A program made the translations under genes and the position numbers. This document shows positions 1-8,113 of a DNA stretch of 64,000 nt, in pieces. Origin of the DNA: an uncultured Peptoniphilus sp. (lineage in GTDB: Bacteria > Bacillota > Clostridia > Tissierellales > Peptoniphilaceae). The stretch is from assembly GCF_943913915.1 (NCBI RefSeq), contig NZ_CALUAA010000008.1, positions 1-64,000 on the forward strand, written 5' to 3'. The notes below the pieces were generated by a model that did no database searches, was not told the origin of the DNA, and saw nothing but the letters and a program-made list of their open reading frames with translations. The stretch's first letter is position 1. The number at the start of each line of letters is the position of its first letter.

Positions 1-45
1 GGAGGAGTGATCGACGATTTATCCATTGTGCCTGAGAGCCTTTAA
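1..45 (+). CDS. C-terminal end of an unidentified protein (partial)
   Basis: Only the last 14 codons are present, reading GGVIDDLSIVPESL and then TAA at 43-45; the gene begins outside the window. The call as coding rests on comparison: two further copies of the same tail follow at 92-196 and 245-349 and keep the same reading frame, with mostly synonymous or conservative changes. An intrinsic terminator follows at 58-85. I do not recognise the protein family. Confidence 0.55.
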   Translation, partial: GGVIDDLSIVPESL

Positions 46-57
46 CTTCATATATCT

Positions 58-85
58 AAAAAAGCCGGCGAATGTCGGCTTTTTT
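58..85 (+). terminator. Intrinsic terminator after the first tail copy
   Basis: GCCGGC and GTCGGC arms around a short AAT-type loop, with A residues before and six T after. It closes the partial gene at 1-45 and is duplicated with the tail copies. Confidence 0.8.
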
Positions 86-91
86 ACTTTG

Positions 92-196
92 GTGAGAGGT
101 CGCCGGAGAAGCGGCGCCCATACAGGTCCTGAGATCGCGATCGTCACCTTTGGAGGAGTGATCGACGATCTATCCCTCGTTCCAGACACCTTATAA
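92..196 (+). pseudogene. Tandem gene-tail remnant, copy 2
   Basis: The open frame ends in GPEIAIVTFGGVIDDLSLVP and four further residues before TAA at 194-196. Against the copy at 245-349 it differs at about 14 bases. Half of these are third-codon positions, and the residue changes in the tail are conservative (Leu/Ile, Asp/Glu, Thr/Ser). It must therefore once have been translated, probably as the end of a paralogous gene whose body has been lost. No ribosome binding site precedes it, because the upstream sequence is the T-tract of the terminator at 58-85. Alternatives are a short peptide gene or a structured RNA, but the codon-like pattern argues for a coding remnant. Confidence 0.55.
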
Positions 197-211
197 CTTA
201 TAAATCAATCG

Positions 212-238
212 AAAAGGTCGGCGAAAGTCGGCTTTTTT
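212..238 (+). terminator. Intrinsic terminator after tail copy 2
   Basis: Homologous to the terminators at 58-85 and 362-389. The 5' arm carries GGTC instead of GCC, so the stem needs a single bulged G; the run of six T is intact. Confidence 0.65.
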
Positions 239-244
239 ACTTTG

Positions 245-349
245 ATGAGAGGTCGCCGGAGAAGCGTCACCCATACGGGTCCTGAGATCGCCATCGTCAC
301 CTTTGGAGGAGTGATCGACGATTTATCCATTGTGCCTGAGAGCCTTTAA
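245..349 (+). pseudogene. Tandem gene-tail remnant, copy 3
   Basis: The 34-codon frame opens at an ATG and ends GVIDDLSIVPESL, TAA at 347-349. Its last part is nearly base-identical to the partial gene at 1-45, including the sequence after the stop. Its 5' part matches copy 2 at a 153-bp period. The duplicated unit thus runs from about the terminator T-tract to the next terminator. No Shine-Dalgarno sequence lies upstream of the ATG, so independent translation is doubtful. Confidence 0.55.
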
Positions 350-361
350 CTTCATATATTT

Positions 362-389
362 AAAAAGCCGGCGAGAGTCGGCTTTTTTT
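362..389 (+). terminator. Intrinsic terminator after tail copy 3
   Basis: GCCGGC/GTCGGC stem with a GAGA-type loop and seven T. It separates the remnants from the mgtC transcription unit, which has its own TTGACA element at 436-441. Confidence 0.8.
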
Positions 390-502
390 ATTGGGAGAAA
401 GCATTCGATGGAGAATAAGCGAAAGAGTTCAAAGGTTGACAAATTTAAGACGATCATGTAACGTTAGATCAATATCATATTAAAGGAGGGTAGACCGTCA
501 CT

Positions 503-1258
503 ATGTTAAGCATATTCGAAGTTGTTTTACGTCTTTTCGCCGCCACTGTGGCCGGCGGCATTATCGGTATCGAGCGGGAGCGCCATAGTCAGCCGGCGGG
601 CTTTCGCACTCATATCCTCGTAACCTTAGGTGCGGCGCTCATTATGATTATTTCCACAACAAAATATGCACCGGGCACGGTGGGAAACGACCCTATGCGA
701 TTGGCAAGTCAGGTGGTAAGCGGCATCGGCTTTTTAGGTGCCGGTACGATTTTAAAAGAAGGTCCCACGATTCGGGGGCTGACATCGGCGACGGGGCTAT
801 GGGTTTGCGCCGCGATCGGTCTGGCTTTCGGAGCGGGAATGTACATAGAAGGCGCCCTTACGGCGGGTTTTGCTTTTTTAACGCTGACGACTTTAATTCG
901 TTGGGAACGCAAGCTTTTTAAAGAGAAGTTCAAACGGCAAGATCTCATTAAAGTGGGCTCGGCATCGGAAGAGAGTTATTTGGAACTCTACATTGTGCGG
1001 GATCTTTCCGAGGGACTTGTGGAAGATATTGAAGATGCCCTGAGAGATCACCGTATGCTCGTCGCCCGCATCCATATTAATCGCGGTACGCCGCCGAAAG
1101 AGGTGGATATCGGTGAGCGAGGCATTTTAGAGTTTACAATTTTACCCGAAGCCTACCAGGTGCGGGAGAGAATGGATGATTGCCTCAGAACACTTCAATC
1201 CCTACCCGGCGTAGAATCGGTGGGCGTAAGTGTCGCCGATTTAAGAGGGAATGCATAA
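503..1258 (+). CDS. MgtC/SapB family membrane protein
   Basis: 251 residues. The N-terminal ~135 residues are hydrophobic, with about four membrane segments and the family signatures GGIIGIERER, FRTHILVTLGAALIMI and GIGFLGAGTI. The C-terminal ~105 residues form a soluble ACT-like domain. Members of this family are linked to growth in low magnesium and to modulation of membrane transport or ATP synthase; the exact role here is unknown. AAAGGAGG at 482-489 precedes the ATG by 13 bases, slightly long. A TTGACA at 436-441 with a weak -10 near 459 may be its promoter. A single gene, closed by a terminator at 1257. Confidence 0.88.
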   Translation: MLSIFEVVLRLFAATVAGGIIGIERERHSQPAGFRTHILVTLGAALIMIISTTKYAPGTVGNDPMRLASQVVSGIGFLGAGTILKEGPTIRGLTSATGLWVCAAIGLAFGAGMYIEGALTAGFAFLTLTTLIRWERKLFKEKFKRQDLIKVGSASEESYLELYIVRDLSEGLVEDIEDALRDHRMLVARIHINRGTPPKEVDIGERGILEFTILPEAYQVRERMDDCLRTLQSLPGVESVGVSVADLRGNA

Positions 1259-1278
1259 GGTCCGAAAGGGCCTTTTTT
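1257..1278 (+). terminator. Intrinsic terminator of mgtC-like gene
   Basis: AAGGTCC, GAAA loop, GGGCCTT and a T run starting directly at the stop codon. Confidence 0.85.
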
Positions 1279-1351
1279 ATATTTCTGAAAGAGTGCAATT
1301 TCAGGGGGCTGTGGTAAAATACTAGTATTATAGAAAAGAGGCGAGCTTTCC

Positions 1352-3205
1352 ATGGCAAAACTGAAACAGAACAAGGCAATGCCATTTGTTATTTTATTTT
1401 TATTGAGCGTGGTCATTATGGTAATGACCTTTATCTTGGGTTCCGGTGAAGGGAATTTGCAGAGTGCGCTCTTAAACAGTTACTTTAGAGATCCCTTACT
1501 CCTCGCCATGAATCTGATTCCTATCGTCATCGTATTTTTAATTATTTATAGTTTAAGCGGCAGATTATATCTGGGTTTTTTTCTAACATCGGGAATCTTT
1601 TTCGCCATTTCCATCGTGCAGAAATTCAAGATGATCTACCGTGACGAGCCCTTTATGATCCCCGAGATCGTGCTTTTCAGAGAATCGGTCATGATGAAGG
1701 GAAACTACAATATTTCCATCTTTACCTCAAGTCCTGTGGCAGTGGTTTCCATTTTATCCATCATCGCTATAAGCTTTATTCTTTTTAAATTCTATCCAAA
1801 GCCCTGGTGTGGGAAATCTCGTCGACGAACCCTCATCGCCACAGTGGCGGCAGCGGCGGTGCTCTTCCAAGGCTTTACCGGGCCCTACTTTAATCCTTCG
1901 GTATATGCCAAAGTCGGAGATGACGAGATCATTAACATCTATAACGGCGGGGAAGTGTATCAATCCAAGGGCTTAGCCTATCCCTTTTTATTTACCGGGC
2001 GCATGCTCCTGGGTAACAGACCCCAAGACTACGACAAAAAACTTACCGCCATGCTTTGGGAAAAATACAAAGATCCCACGCTGCCGGAAGATAAAAAAGT
2101 GCATGTCGTCTCGGTAATGTTGGAATCTTTCGCCGACTTCAGCATTTACGACGGGGCGGATATCGATCCCGATGTTTACAAAAACTTCCACCATATCCAA
2201 AAAGAAGGGCTAAGCGGTCGCCTTGTAGATGATATTTTCGGCGGCGGCACGGTAAACACGGAGCGGGGATTTTTAACCGGCTACTCCGGCGCCAACCATT
2301 ACGGATCGGTCCATTACTTAAAAGACACCCATTCCCACGTGCGCTATATGAAAGATAACGGCTATATTACAGAGGCCCTCCATCCCATACGCGGATGGTT
2401 CTACAGCCGCTCCAGCATTAATCCTCGCCTGGGATTTGACGATTACCTCTGCTACGACAATTACTTTAAGCCTATTGAAGAGGAATTCGACAAGGATTAC
2501 GGCTACACACGAGACGAGCACTTTTTCCCGGAAGTGGAAAAACGATTGGACAAAGCGGCGAAGGAAGGGAACTACTATTTCAGTTACGCCCTTACCTACC
2601 AAGGCCACGGACCCTATGCCGATTACGGAGAGAGCGACAGAGATTATATCGAGCCTATAAACGGTGAGCGGGGAAAAGATTGGAGCATCATCAACCACTA
2701 TCTAACAGAGGTCTCCGCCACGGATAAAGCCCTGGGCGCCTTTGTGGAAAATTTGCGAAACAATCCCGAGCCTGTCGTCCTCGTCTTTTTCGGCGACCAC
2801 AAACCTTGGCTCGGGGAAGGGGAAAGCGGCTACCATGCCCTCGGAATCAATAGCGATCAATCGACCTTGGAAGGCATGCTCAACTACTACACCACACCCT
2901 ATGTGATTTGGGCAAATCCGGCGGCTAAAGAGAAGCTCGGAAAAGAATTCGAAGGGCAAGGGCCCGATCTCAGTCCCTTCCTCTTAATGAACTATCTCTA
3001 TACCACCATGGGCTGGCCGAAAGACGCCATGATGCAAATGCAGGACCATTATCTAAAAGGCATTACTGTCTATCACGATCCCTTCGTAAGGCGAGACGGA
3101 GCTTATATTAATTTAAGTGACGATGAAAAACTAAAAGAAAATATTCGAAACTATCGCGCCATGGAATATTACCGGGCGAGTGAACGAATCAAAGATAAAA
3201 ACTAA
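1352..3205 (+). CDS. LTA synthase family sulfatase / phosphoglycerol transferase
   Basis: 617 residues. About five membrane segments occupy residues 1-170 and are followed by a large extracytoplasmic alkaline-phosphatase-fold domain. Visible catalytic features are VSVMLESFADF (first metal site), GGTVNTERGFLTG (Thr in the nucleophile position, with the T-x-x-x-E spacing of lipoteichoic acid synthases) and VLVFFGDHKPW (metal-binding Asp-His). Enzymes of this type transfer glycerol-phosphate or similar groups to wall polymers or glycolipids on the outer face of the membrane. Whether it makes lipoteichoic acid or decorates another polymer cannot be decided from sequence. Monocistronic, with a terminator directly after the stop. 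Confidence 0.88.
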   Translation: MAKLKQNKAMPFVILFLLSVVIMVMTFILGSGEGNLQSALLNSYFRDPLLLAMNLIPIVIVFLIIYSLSGRLYLGFFLTSGIFFAISIVQKFKMIYRDEPFMIPEIVLFRESVMMKGNYNISIFTSSPVAVVSILSIIAISFILFKFYPKPWCGKSRRRTLIATVAAAAVLFQGFTGPYFNPSVYAKVGDDEIINIYNGGEVYQSKGLAYPFLFTGRMLLGNRPQDYDKKLTAMLWEKYKDPTLPEDKKVHVVSVMLESFADFSIYDGADIDPDVYKNFHHIQKEGLSGRLVDDIFGGGTVNTERGFLTGYSGANHYGSVHYLKDTHSHVRYMKDNGYITEALHPIRGWFYSRSSINPRLGFDDYLCYDNYFKPIEEEFDKDYGYTRDEHFFPEVEKRLDKAAKEGNYYFSYALTYQGHGPYADYGESDRDYIEPINGERGKDWSIINHYLTEVSATDKALGAFVENLRNNPEPVVLVFFGDHKPWLGEGESGYHALGINSDQSTLEGMLNYYTTPYVIWANPAAKEKLGKEFEGQGPDLSPFLLMNYLYTTMGWPKDAMMQMQDHYLKGITVYHDPFVRRDGAYINLSDDEKLKENIRNYRAMEYYRASERIKDKN

Positions 3206-3232
3206 GCCCTTACCTGCGTAAGGGCTTTCTTT
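3204..3232 (+). terminator. Intrinsic terminator of LTA-synthase-like gene
   Basis: AGCCCTTAC, CTGC loop, GTAAGGGCT and TTTCTTT overlapping the TAA. Confidence 0.85.
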
Positions 3233-3249
3233 GAAGGAAGGAGAAAATC

Positions 3250-3762
3250 ATGGGAACGATAAAAACAGTAAAAGGTGACATCACAACCCAAAGAGTGGAT
3301 GCCATCGTAAACGCCGCCAATGAGAGACTTCTGCAAGGAGGCGGCGTTTGCGGCGCCATATTCGCTGCGGCAGGCGCCCGAAAACTACAAAAAGCCTGCG
3401 ACGCCATCGGATACTGCGCCACGGGAGACGCCGTCATTACAGAAGGATTCGAACTCCCAGCAAGCTACATCATCCACACCGTCGGACCCGTATGGCACGG
3501 GGGAGAATCGGGAGAAGAAGCAAAACTCGCCTCTTGCTACACTCGTTCCTTAGAAATAGCGGAAACGAAAGGCTTAAAAACTGTAGCCTTCCCCTCCATC
3601 TCCACGGGAATCTTCGGCTATCCGGTAGAAAAAGCCGCCAAAACCGCTGTCAAGGCAGTGAAGGACTATGTAAAAGACAAAGACATGGAGGTTCTCTGGG
3701 TGCTCTTCGATGAGGATACGAAAAAAGTGTACGACGAGGTGTTGGGAGAAGAGATTCTATAG
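3250..3762 (+). CDS. Macrodomain protein (O-acetyl-ADP-ribose deacetylase type)
   Basis: 170 residues, the size of a stand-alone macrodomain. Typical motifs are visible: GDITTQRVDAIVNAANERL near the N-terminus, the GGGVCGAIFAAAG loop, and SISTGIFGYP in the second substrate loop. The family binds ADP-ribose and often hydrolyses O-acetyl-ADP-ribose or mono-ADP-ribosylated proteins. The RBS is AAGGAAGGAG just before the ATG. It sits between terminators and is probably transcribed alone or by read-through from the sulfatase gene. Confidence 0.9.
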   Translation: MGTIKTVKGDITTQRVDAIVNAANERLLQGGGVCGAIFAAAGARKLQKACDAIGYCATGDAVITEGFELPASYIIHTVGPVWHGGESGEEAKLASCYTRSLEIAETKGLKTVAFPSISTGIFGYPVEKAAKTAVKAVKDYVKDKDMEVLWVLFDEDTKKVYDEVLGEEIL

Positions 3763-3833
3763 ACCTCTTCGACGGAAAGGATTACATTTTTATTAGCGAC
3801 AACAGAATTAAATCCATCAAAATCCTCGATTGA
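3762..3833 (+). pseudogene. Possible vestige of a gene tail
   Basis: Directly after the macrodomain stop, one frame reads as 23 protein-like residues (DLFDGKDYIFISDNRIKSIK and three more) and then TGA. No start codon or RBS is present. The alternating hydrophobic pattern resembles the end of a real protein, so this may be the remnant of a deleted gene. Chance open reading in a short stretch is an equal possibility. Confidence 0.25.
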
Positions 3834-3849
3834 GTCATAGTTTTTATTA

Positions 3850-3886
3850 AAAAAATCGAGCAAGCAAGCTGCCTGCTCGATTTTAT
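3850..3886. terminator. Bidirectional terminator (macrodomain / pirin)
   Basis: ATCGAGCA at 3855-3862 pairs with TGCTCGAT at 3874-3881. It is flanked by A7 on one side and TTTTAT on the other, so it can serve the + strand macrodomain gene and the - strand pirin gene. Confidence 0.8.
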
Positions 3887-3911
3887 CTTTGATCCGAAAC
3901 GGACTAACATT

Positions 3912-4763
3912 TTACTTATTCATATGAATGGCATCTTTTATAAAGGTGCCTTTTTTTATTTCATCGTATGCCCGGTCCAGTTCTTCTTCCGTGTTCATGA
4001 CGATGGGGCCGGGACGCCAGGCGATCGGTTCTTTAATCGGATCCGATATAAAGACGAGGACGGCAATTTCTTCCCTGGTTTTGTTATCGATGGCAAGGGT
4101 GTCGCCGCTATTTAAGATGGCGGCGCGGAAGTTTTCCACTGTTTGCCCTTCCACTTCCGCTTCGCCGATAAGGGTGAAGAGGGTAATGGAGCGGTTTTCG
4201 TCCACCATCATTTCAAATTTTTTGCCGGGATCAATGTGCACATCGTAATAATCCACGGCTTGGTATTTTGAAATATAGCCCTCGTGGTTTTCGTAGCGGC
4301 CGGCGAGGAGGCGGAGTATGCCGCCATCAAAGGGGATTTCTTTAATCTCTTCGGAGCGGATAGGCGTGTAGGCGGGTTCCGCCATTTTGTCTTCCGCCTT
4401 CATATTGAGCCAAAGCTGCACGCCGAAAAGGTGTTCCACCGGCGGAAGTTTTTCTTCGTGGAGTATGCCGCTTCCCGAGGTCATCCACTGGACGCCGCCG
4501 TCTGATATGGCGTCTTCGTTTCCGAGGGAATCCCGATGAACCATGGTACCGTTGTAGACATAGGAGATGGTTTCGATTCCTCTATGGGGATGCATGGGAA
4601 ATCCCGCAGTATATTGTTTGGGATCGGTTGAATCGAAGGCATCGAGGAGCAGAAGGGGATCGCTGTCGTGCATGGTATGGCGACTTAATACGTGGGTTAA
4701 ATGGACACCGGCACCGTCGATGCCGGGTTCGCCTTCCACGATTCGTTTCACAGTTCTGTTCAT
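3912..4763 (-). CDS. Pirin family protein
   Basis: 283 residues from the chosen start (MNRTVKRIVEGEPG); the frame is open 12 codons further upstream, but AAAGGA lies seven bases before this ATG. Two cupin domains. The N-terminal one keeps the metal ligands in HPHRGIETISY, a later His, and SGSGILHEE. Bacterial pirins are iron-binding cupins, some with quercetinase activity and some regulating pyruvate metabolism; the substrate here is unknown. It is convergent with the macrodomain gene and divergent from the universal stress gene. Confidence 0.88.
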   Translation of the reverse strand: MNRTVKRIVEGEPGIDGAGVHLTHVLSRHTMHDSDPLLLLDAFDSTDPKQYTAGFPMHPHRGIETISYVYNGTMVHRDSLGNEDAISDGGVQWMTSGSGILHEEKLPPVEHLFGVQLWLNMKAEDKMAEPAYTPIRSEEIKEIPFDGGILRLLAGRYENHEGYISKYQAVDYYDVHIDPGKKFEMMVDENRSITLFTLIGEAEVEGQTVENFRAAILNSGDTLAIDNKTREEIAVLVFISDPIKEPIAWRPGPIVMNTEEELDRAYDEIKKGTFIKDAIHMNK

Positions 4764-4909
4764 TCTATAGTCCTTTCTCATTGTTTTTCGTCTATACACG
4801 ATATATACTCTCCTCCTCGTAATTTAAACATAACGAAAACGCCGTCTTCTTTAAATTATCGTTTTATCCTGCTAAATTCGTGGTATACTACATACAAAGG
4901 AGGGATCGT

Positions 4910-5350
4910 ATGTATAATAAAATTTTAGTACCTATTGACGGATCGAGAGATTCCTATTGTGCATTAAAGGAAGCTGAACTTTTGGCTCATGCCTTTAATT
5001 CCAAACTTATTATCTTGACTGTTTTAACTGATACCAATATTATTGAGCATTATCCCGGCGATTTTCTCACGACGGACTTTAAAAAGGCGCAAGCGGTTCG
5101 CGGAGAAAATATTTTAGAAAAGGCGAAGGAACAAATTCAGTACGACCTTGATATCGAAACCTGCTACCGTGTGGGGCGTGCATCGGAAGAGATTATCGCC
5201 TGCGCGGAAGAAAACAAGGTGAATTTAATCGTAATGGGCAGTCGCGGTTTAGGCGGTTTTTCCAGGACGCTTCTGGGCTCTGTCTCCGACAGGGTCTTAA
5301 ATGCCGCTAAGGTGCCGGTATTGATCAATAAAGAAACCTGTCGCATTTAA
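4910..5350 (+). CDS. Universal stress protein (UspA family)
   Basis: 146 residues. The start at MYNKILVPIDGSRDS is set by AAAGGAGG just upstream; the frame is open ten codons earlier. The ATP-binding signature of the family is seen near the C-terminus as VMGSRGLGGFSRTLLGSVSD. Single-domain cytoplasmic proteins of this type bind ATP and are induced by starvation or other stress. A TATACT at 4884-4889 is a likely -10. Monocistronic. Confidence 0.92.
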   Translation: MYNKILVPIDGSRDSYCALKEAELLAHAFNSKLIILTVLTDTNIIEHYPGDFLTTDFKKAQAVRGENILEKAKEQIQYDLDIETCYRVGRASEEIIACAEENKVNLIVMGSRGLGGFSRTLLGSVSDRVLNAAKVPVLINKETCRI

Positions 5351-5353
5351 CAG

Positions 5354-5383
5354 AGGCCCCGCTTTCATGTGGGGCTTTTGTTT
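5354..5383 (+). terminator. Intrinsic terminator of usp gene
   Basis: GCCCCGC...GTGGGGC stem followed by TTTTGTTTT. Confidence 0.85.
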
Positions 5384-5432
5384 TGCGGCTTTTTTTGATT
5401 ATAATAAATTAGTTTATCTTTGGAGGTGACCT

Positions 5433-6428
5433 GTGAAGGTTTTAGTATTGACGGCAGAAGAAGTTTCCCAATCCATGTCGGTGAGGGATGTTATTGAAGC
5501 GGATAAATCCGCCATGGGGTACTATTCATCGAAGAAGACGGATATTCCCCTGCGTACGAATTTAGATGTAGCAAAATCCGAAGGCCAGGCGCTTTTTATG
5601 CCCGGTTTAATCGAAGGGGAAGATGCCTTAGGCGTGAAGATCATCGCCGTGTATCCGAAGAATGCGGAAAAGGACATGCCCTCCGTACCGGCGACCATGG
5701 TTATGATGGATGCTGAAACGGGCTTTGTAAAGGCGATTATGGACGGAACGGAGCTTACCCGCATGCGCACCGGCGGGTTGAGCGGTGCGGCTACCGATCT
5801 TCTCGCCAAAGAGGATGCGGAAGTTTTTGTCTTAATCGGTACCGGCGGCCAGGCGAAGAGCCAGCTGGAATCGGTTCTCGCTGTGCGTCCCATCAAAAAG
5901 GCCTATATCTTCAATCGTAAACAGGAAAAAGCGGAAGCTTTTGTTGAATCGGTGAAAGAGGACATGAAGGGATACGGTGCGGAGCTTATCGGCATTTCCG
6001 ATCTTGCGCCGGTGATCCCGGAGGCCGATATTATTACGGCGGTCACCACGGCTACCTCTCCCGTATTCGACGGCAAGCTCGTGAAGCCGGGATGTCATAT
6101 TAACGGCGTCGGCGCCTATACTCCTGATATGATCGAGCTTCCGCCTGAAATCGTCGCCCGGGCGGACAAGGTGTATTTAGATACTGTCGACGGCGTCATG
6201 CACGAGGCGGGAGATTTAATGAAGCCTGTAGAAGACGGGATCGTCTCCCGCGAAAAGGTGGAACATGAAATCGGGGAAGTGGTCCTCGGCAATTTGAAGG
6301 GCCGTGAAAGTGACGATGAGATCACCCTCTTTAAATCCACGGGATCCGCCGTCTTCGATATTGTCGTCGGCGAAAAAGTTTATCAAATGGCGAAGGAAAA
6401 GGGCATCGGCCGGGAAATCCAATTATAA
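5433..6428 (+). CDS. Ornithine cyclodeaminase / mu-crystallin family protein
   Basis: 331 residues, GTG start with TGGAGGTGA twelve bases upstream and a TATAAT at 5400-5405. The NAD-binding fold is seen at IGTGGQAKSQLESV (residues ~130-145). Upstream, the conserved ELTRMRTGGLSGAATDLLA carries the substrate-binding Arg. Family members include ornithine cyclodeaminase, alanine dehydrogenase, N-alkyl amino acid dehydrogenases and ketimine reductases, so the substrate is open. The gene has its own promoter and terminator and precedes cysK-cysE, but does not appear to share their operon. Confidence 0.87.
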   Translation: MKVLVLTAEEVSQSMSVRDVIEADKSAMGYYSSKKTDIPLRTNLDVAKSEGQALFMPGLIEGEDALGVKIIAVYPKNAEKDMPSVPATMVMMDAETGFVKAIMDGTELTRMRTGGLSGAATDLLAKEDAEVFVLIGTGGQAKSQLESVLAVRPIKKAYIFNRKQEKAEAFVESVKEDMKGYGAELIGISDLAPVIPEADIITAVTTATSPVFDGKLVKPGCHINGVGAYTPDMIELPPEIVARADKVYLDTVDGVMHEAGDLMKPVEDGIVSREKVEHEIGEVVLGNLKGRESDDEITLFKSTGSAVFDIVVGEKVYQMAKEKGIGREIQL

Positions 6429-6430
6429 TA

Positions 6431-6452
6431 AAAGCGCTTCGGCGCTTTTTTT
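6431..6452 (+). terminator. Intrinsic terminator of ornithine cyclodeaminase-like gene
   Basis: AAAGCGC, TTCG tetraloop, GCGCTTTTTTT. Confidence 0.9.
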
Positions 6453-6528
6453 ATGCTTAAAATGATGTGCCAGGAGAATTTGCCGGTTCGGATTTAAGTT
6501 AAATAAAATAAATAATTTGTCCATATGG

Positions 6529-6557
6529 TTTACAGCCTAAGAGAATAGCGTTATGAT
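6529..6557 (+). promoter_or_regulatory. Sigma-A type promoter of cysK-cysE
   Basis: TTTACA at 6529-6534, 17-bp spacer, TATGAT at 6552-6557. A CCATATGG palindrome lies directly upstream at 6521-6528 and could be an operator. No cysteine-rich leader peptide or riboswitch is visible before cysK. Confidence 0.7.
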
Positions 6558-6588
6558 AATTAAATAATTCAAAGTGGAAAGGTTGGAT

Positions 6589-7473
6589 ATGATCATGAAT
6601 ATAATCGAAACTATCGGAAACACCCCTCTCGTACAACTTAAAATGGGTGGCGGTCGTATTTATGCCAAGCTTGAAAAAAATAATCCTGCGGCGAGCATCA
6701 AAGACCGCATTGCCTATGCGATGGTAAAAGATGCCATTGATCGCGGAGACTTGAAGCCCGGCATGAAAATCGTCGAGCCCACGAGCGGCAACACAGGCAT
6801 CGGCCTTTCCTTAATCGGGAAACAATTAGGTTATGATGTAACCATCGTTATGCCCTCTTCCATGAGTGACGAACGCAAGGCGCTGATTCGCTCCTTCGGC
6901 GCGGAACTTCTATTAGTAGAAGAAGGGGGCATGCAGGCGGCCGTGGATAAGGCGAAGGAACTGGCCGCTACGGGAGAATATTACATGCCCGATCAATTCT
7001 CCAATCCCTCCAACCCCAAGATGCACGAAGAAACTACAGGCCCTGAAATTCTCGAGTCTTTAGATTCCGTCGATGTATTTGTAGCAGGTATCGGTACCGG
7101 CGGCACGGTCACCGGCGTGGGACGGGCCCTGAAGGCGAAGAATAAAGACGCCGTTATCGTCGGTATCGAACCGGCGGAAAGCCCCCTTATTACGGATGGC
7201 AAGGCCGGCGGCCATAAAATTCAAGGCATCGGCGCAAACTTTATTCCCGGAAACTACGATCCCGAGGTTATCGATGAGGTCATCACCGTAACGAGCGAAG
7301 AAGCTCTTGAGATGGCTCGTCGTTTAAGCGCAGAAGAAGGACTGAGCGTGGGAATTTCTGCAGGAAGTAATGTCGTCGGCGCACTTAAACTCGCTGAACG
7401 CTACGAAGGCAACATCGTTACCGTATTACCCGATGCGGCAGAACGCTATATGTCCACCGATCTCTTTAAATAG
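6589..7473 (+). CDS. cysK: Cysteine synthase A (O-acetylserine sulfhydrylase)
   Basis: 294 residues. Makes L-cysteine from O-acetylserine and sulfide using PLP. The PLP lysine lies in NPAASIKDRIAY, the substrate loop is PTSGNTGIG, and the phosphate-binding loop is GIGTGGTVTGVG. An upstream GTG at 6574 is in frame but overlaps the likely Shine-Dalgarno AAAGG, so the ATG at 6589 is preferred (6595 is also possible). Two bases separate it from cysE, so the two genes form one operon for cysteine synthesis from serine. Confidence 0.93.
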   Translation: MIMNIIETIGNTPLVQLKMGGGRIYAKLEKNNPAASIKDRIAYAMVKDAIDRGDLKPGMKIVEPTSGNTGIGLSLIGKQLGYDVTIVMPSSMSDERKALIRSFGAELLLVEEGGMQAAVDKAKELAATGEYYMPDQFSNPSNPKMHEETTGPEILESLDSVDVFVAGIGTGGTVTGVGRALKAKNKDAVIVGIEPAESPLITDGKAGGHKIQGIGANFIPGNYDPEVIDEVITVTSEEALEMARRLSAEEGLSVGISAGSNVVGALKLAERYEGNIVTVLPDAAERYMSTDLFK

Positions 7474-7475
7474 AT

Positions 7476-7994
7476 ATGTTCTTTAAAAGGCGAAGAAAAA
7501 TCGCGGAGGTGATCTTTGAAAAAGATCCTGCGTGTCGAAACCTCATCGAGGCTATGTTTCTTTACCCGGTGGTATCCGCTCTTTTAAGCCACGAGCGGGC
7601 CCACCGCCTGTACTTAAAGGGCCATACCACCCTGGCTCGCTGGCTTTCTCACAGAAGTCGAAGAAAAACCGGCATCGAAATTCACCCGGGCGCTCAAATC
7701 GGCGAAAGGCTCTTTATCGATCACGGCATGGGCGTGGTGATCGGTGAGACGGCGGTGATCGGCGATGACGTTACGATTTATCACGGCGTCACCTTAGGCG
7801 GCCGGGGAAAGAGCAAGACCAAACGCCACCCGACTGTGGGTGATCGGGCCCTCCTTGGCGCAGGTTCCACAATACTCGGGCCTATCGTCATAGGCGATGA
7901 TGCGAAAGTGGGCGCCGGGGCCGTGGTATTGGATCCCGTACCTGCTCATGCGACGGTGGTGGGAATTCCCGCCGAGGTGGCGCGTCAGCGTTAA
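7476..7994 (+). CDS. cysE: Serine O-acetyltransferase
   Basis: 172 residues, the short form. A helical N-terminal part is followed by a left-handed beta-helix of hexapeptide repeats. Catalytic His/Asp elements are visible in FIDHGMGVVIGETA and VTIYHGVTLGG. It acetylates serine with acetyl-CoA to give the CysK substrate. The start follows the cysK stop by two bases with no strong RBS, implying translational coupling. CysE and CysK normally form a complex. A terminator follows at 7999. Confidence 0.93.
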   Translation: MFFKRRRKIAEVIFEKDPACRNLIEAMFLYPVVSALLSHERAHRLYLKGHTTLARWLSHRSRRKTGIEIHPGAQIGERLFIDHGMGVVIGETAVIGDDVTIYHGVTLGGRGKSKTKRHPTVGDRALLGAGSTILGPIVIGDDAKVGAGAVVLDPVPAHATVVGIPAEVARQR

Positions 7995-7998
7995 TATT

Positions 7999-8033
7999 AA
8001 AAACCATCGTTCGTATGAATCGATGGTTTTTTT
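7999..8033 (+). terminator. Intrinsic terminator of cysK-cysE
   Basis: AAACCATCG...CGATGGTTT stem with an 11-base loop and a run of seven T. Confidence 0.88.
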
Positions 8034-8113
8034 GATTTTAAAGTTGATATCGATTTGTCCTTAACATACAATAGTTCTGGTAGCTTAGAAATATTGCACA
8101 ACTAGGAGGAACT

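Noticed and set aside
1..390. Tandem riboswitch or glycine-aptamer-like RNA, because the minus strand contains CTCTCAGGCACAATGG and each unit ends in a terminator
   Set aside because: The core of known aptamers is missing on both strands, and differences between units follow codon positions of a forward reading frame. A gene-tail duplication explains the data better.
6521..6528. CCATATGG before cysK as an NrdR or sulfur-regulator site
   Set aside because: Only eight symmetrical bases match and the flanks do not fit the NrdR consensus; kept only as a possible operator note.
5433..7473. SbnA/SbnB-like pair for diaminopropionate (cysK-like plus ornithine cyclodeaminase-like)
   Set aside because: A terminator and a separate promoter divide the two genes, cysK is coupled to cysE, and no siderophore genes are present.
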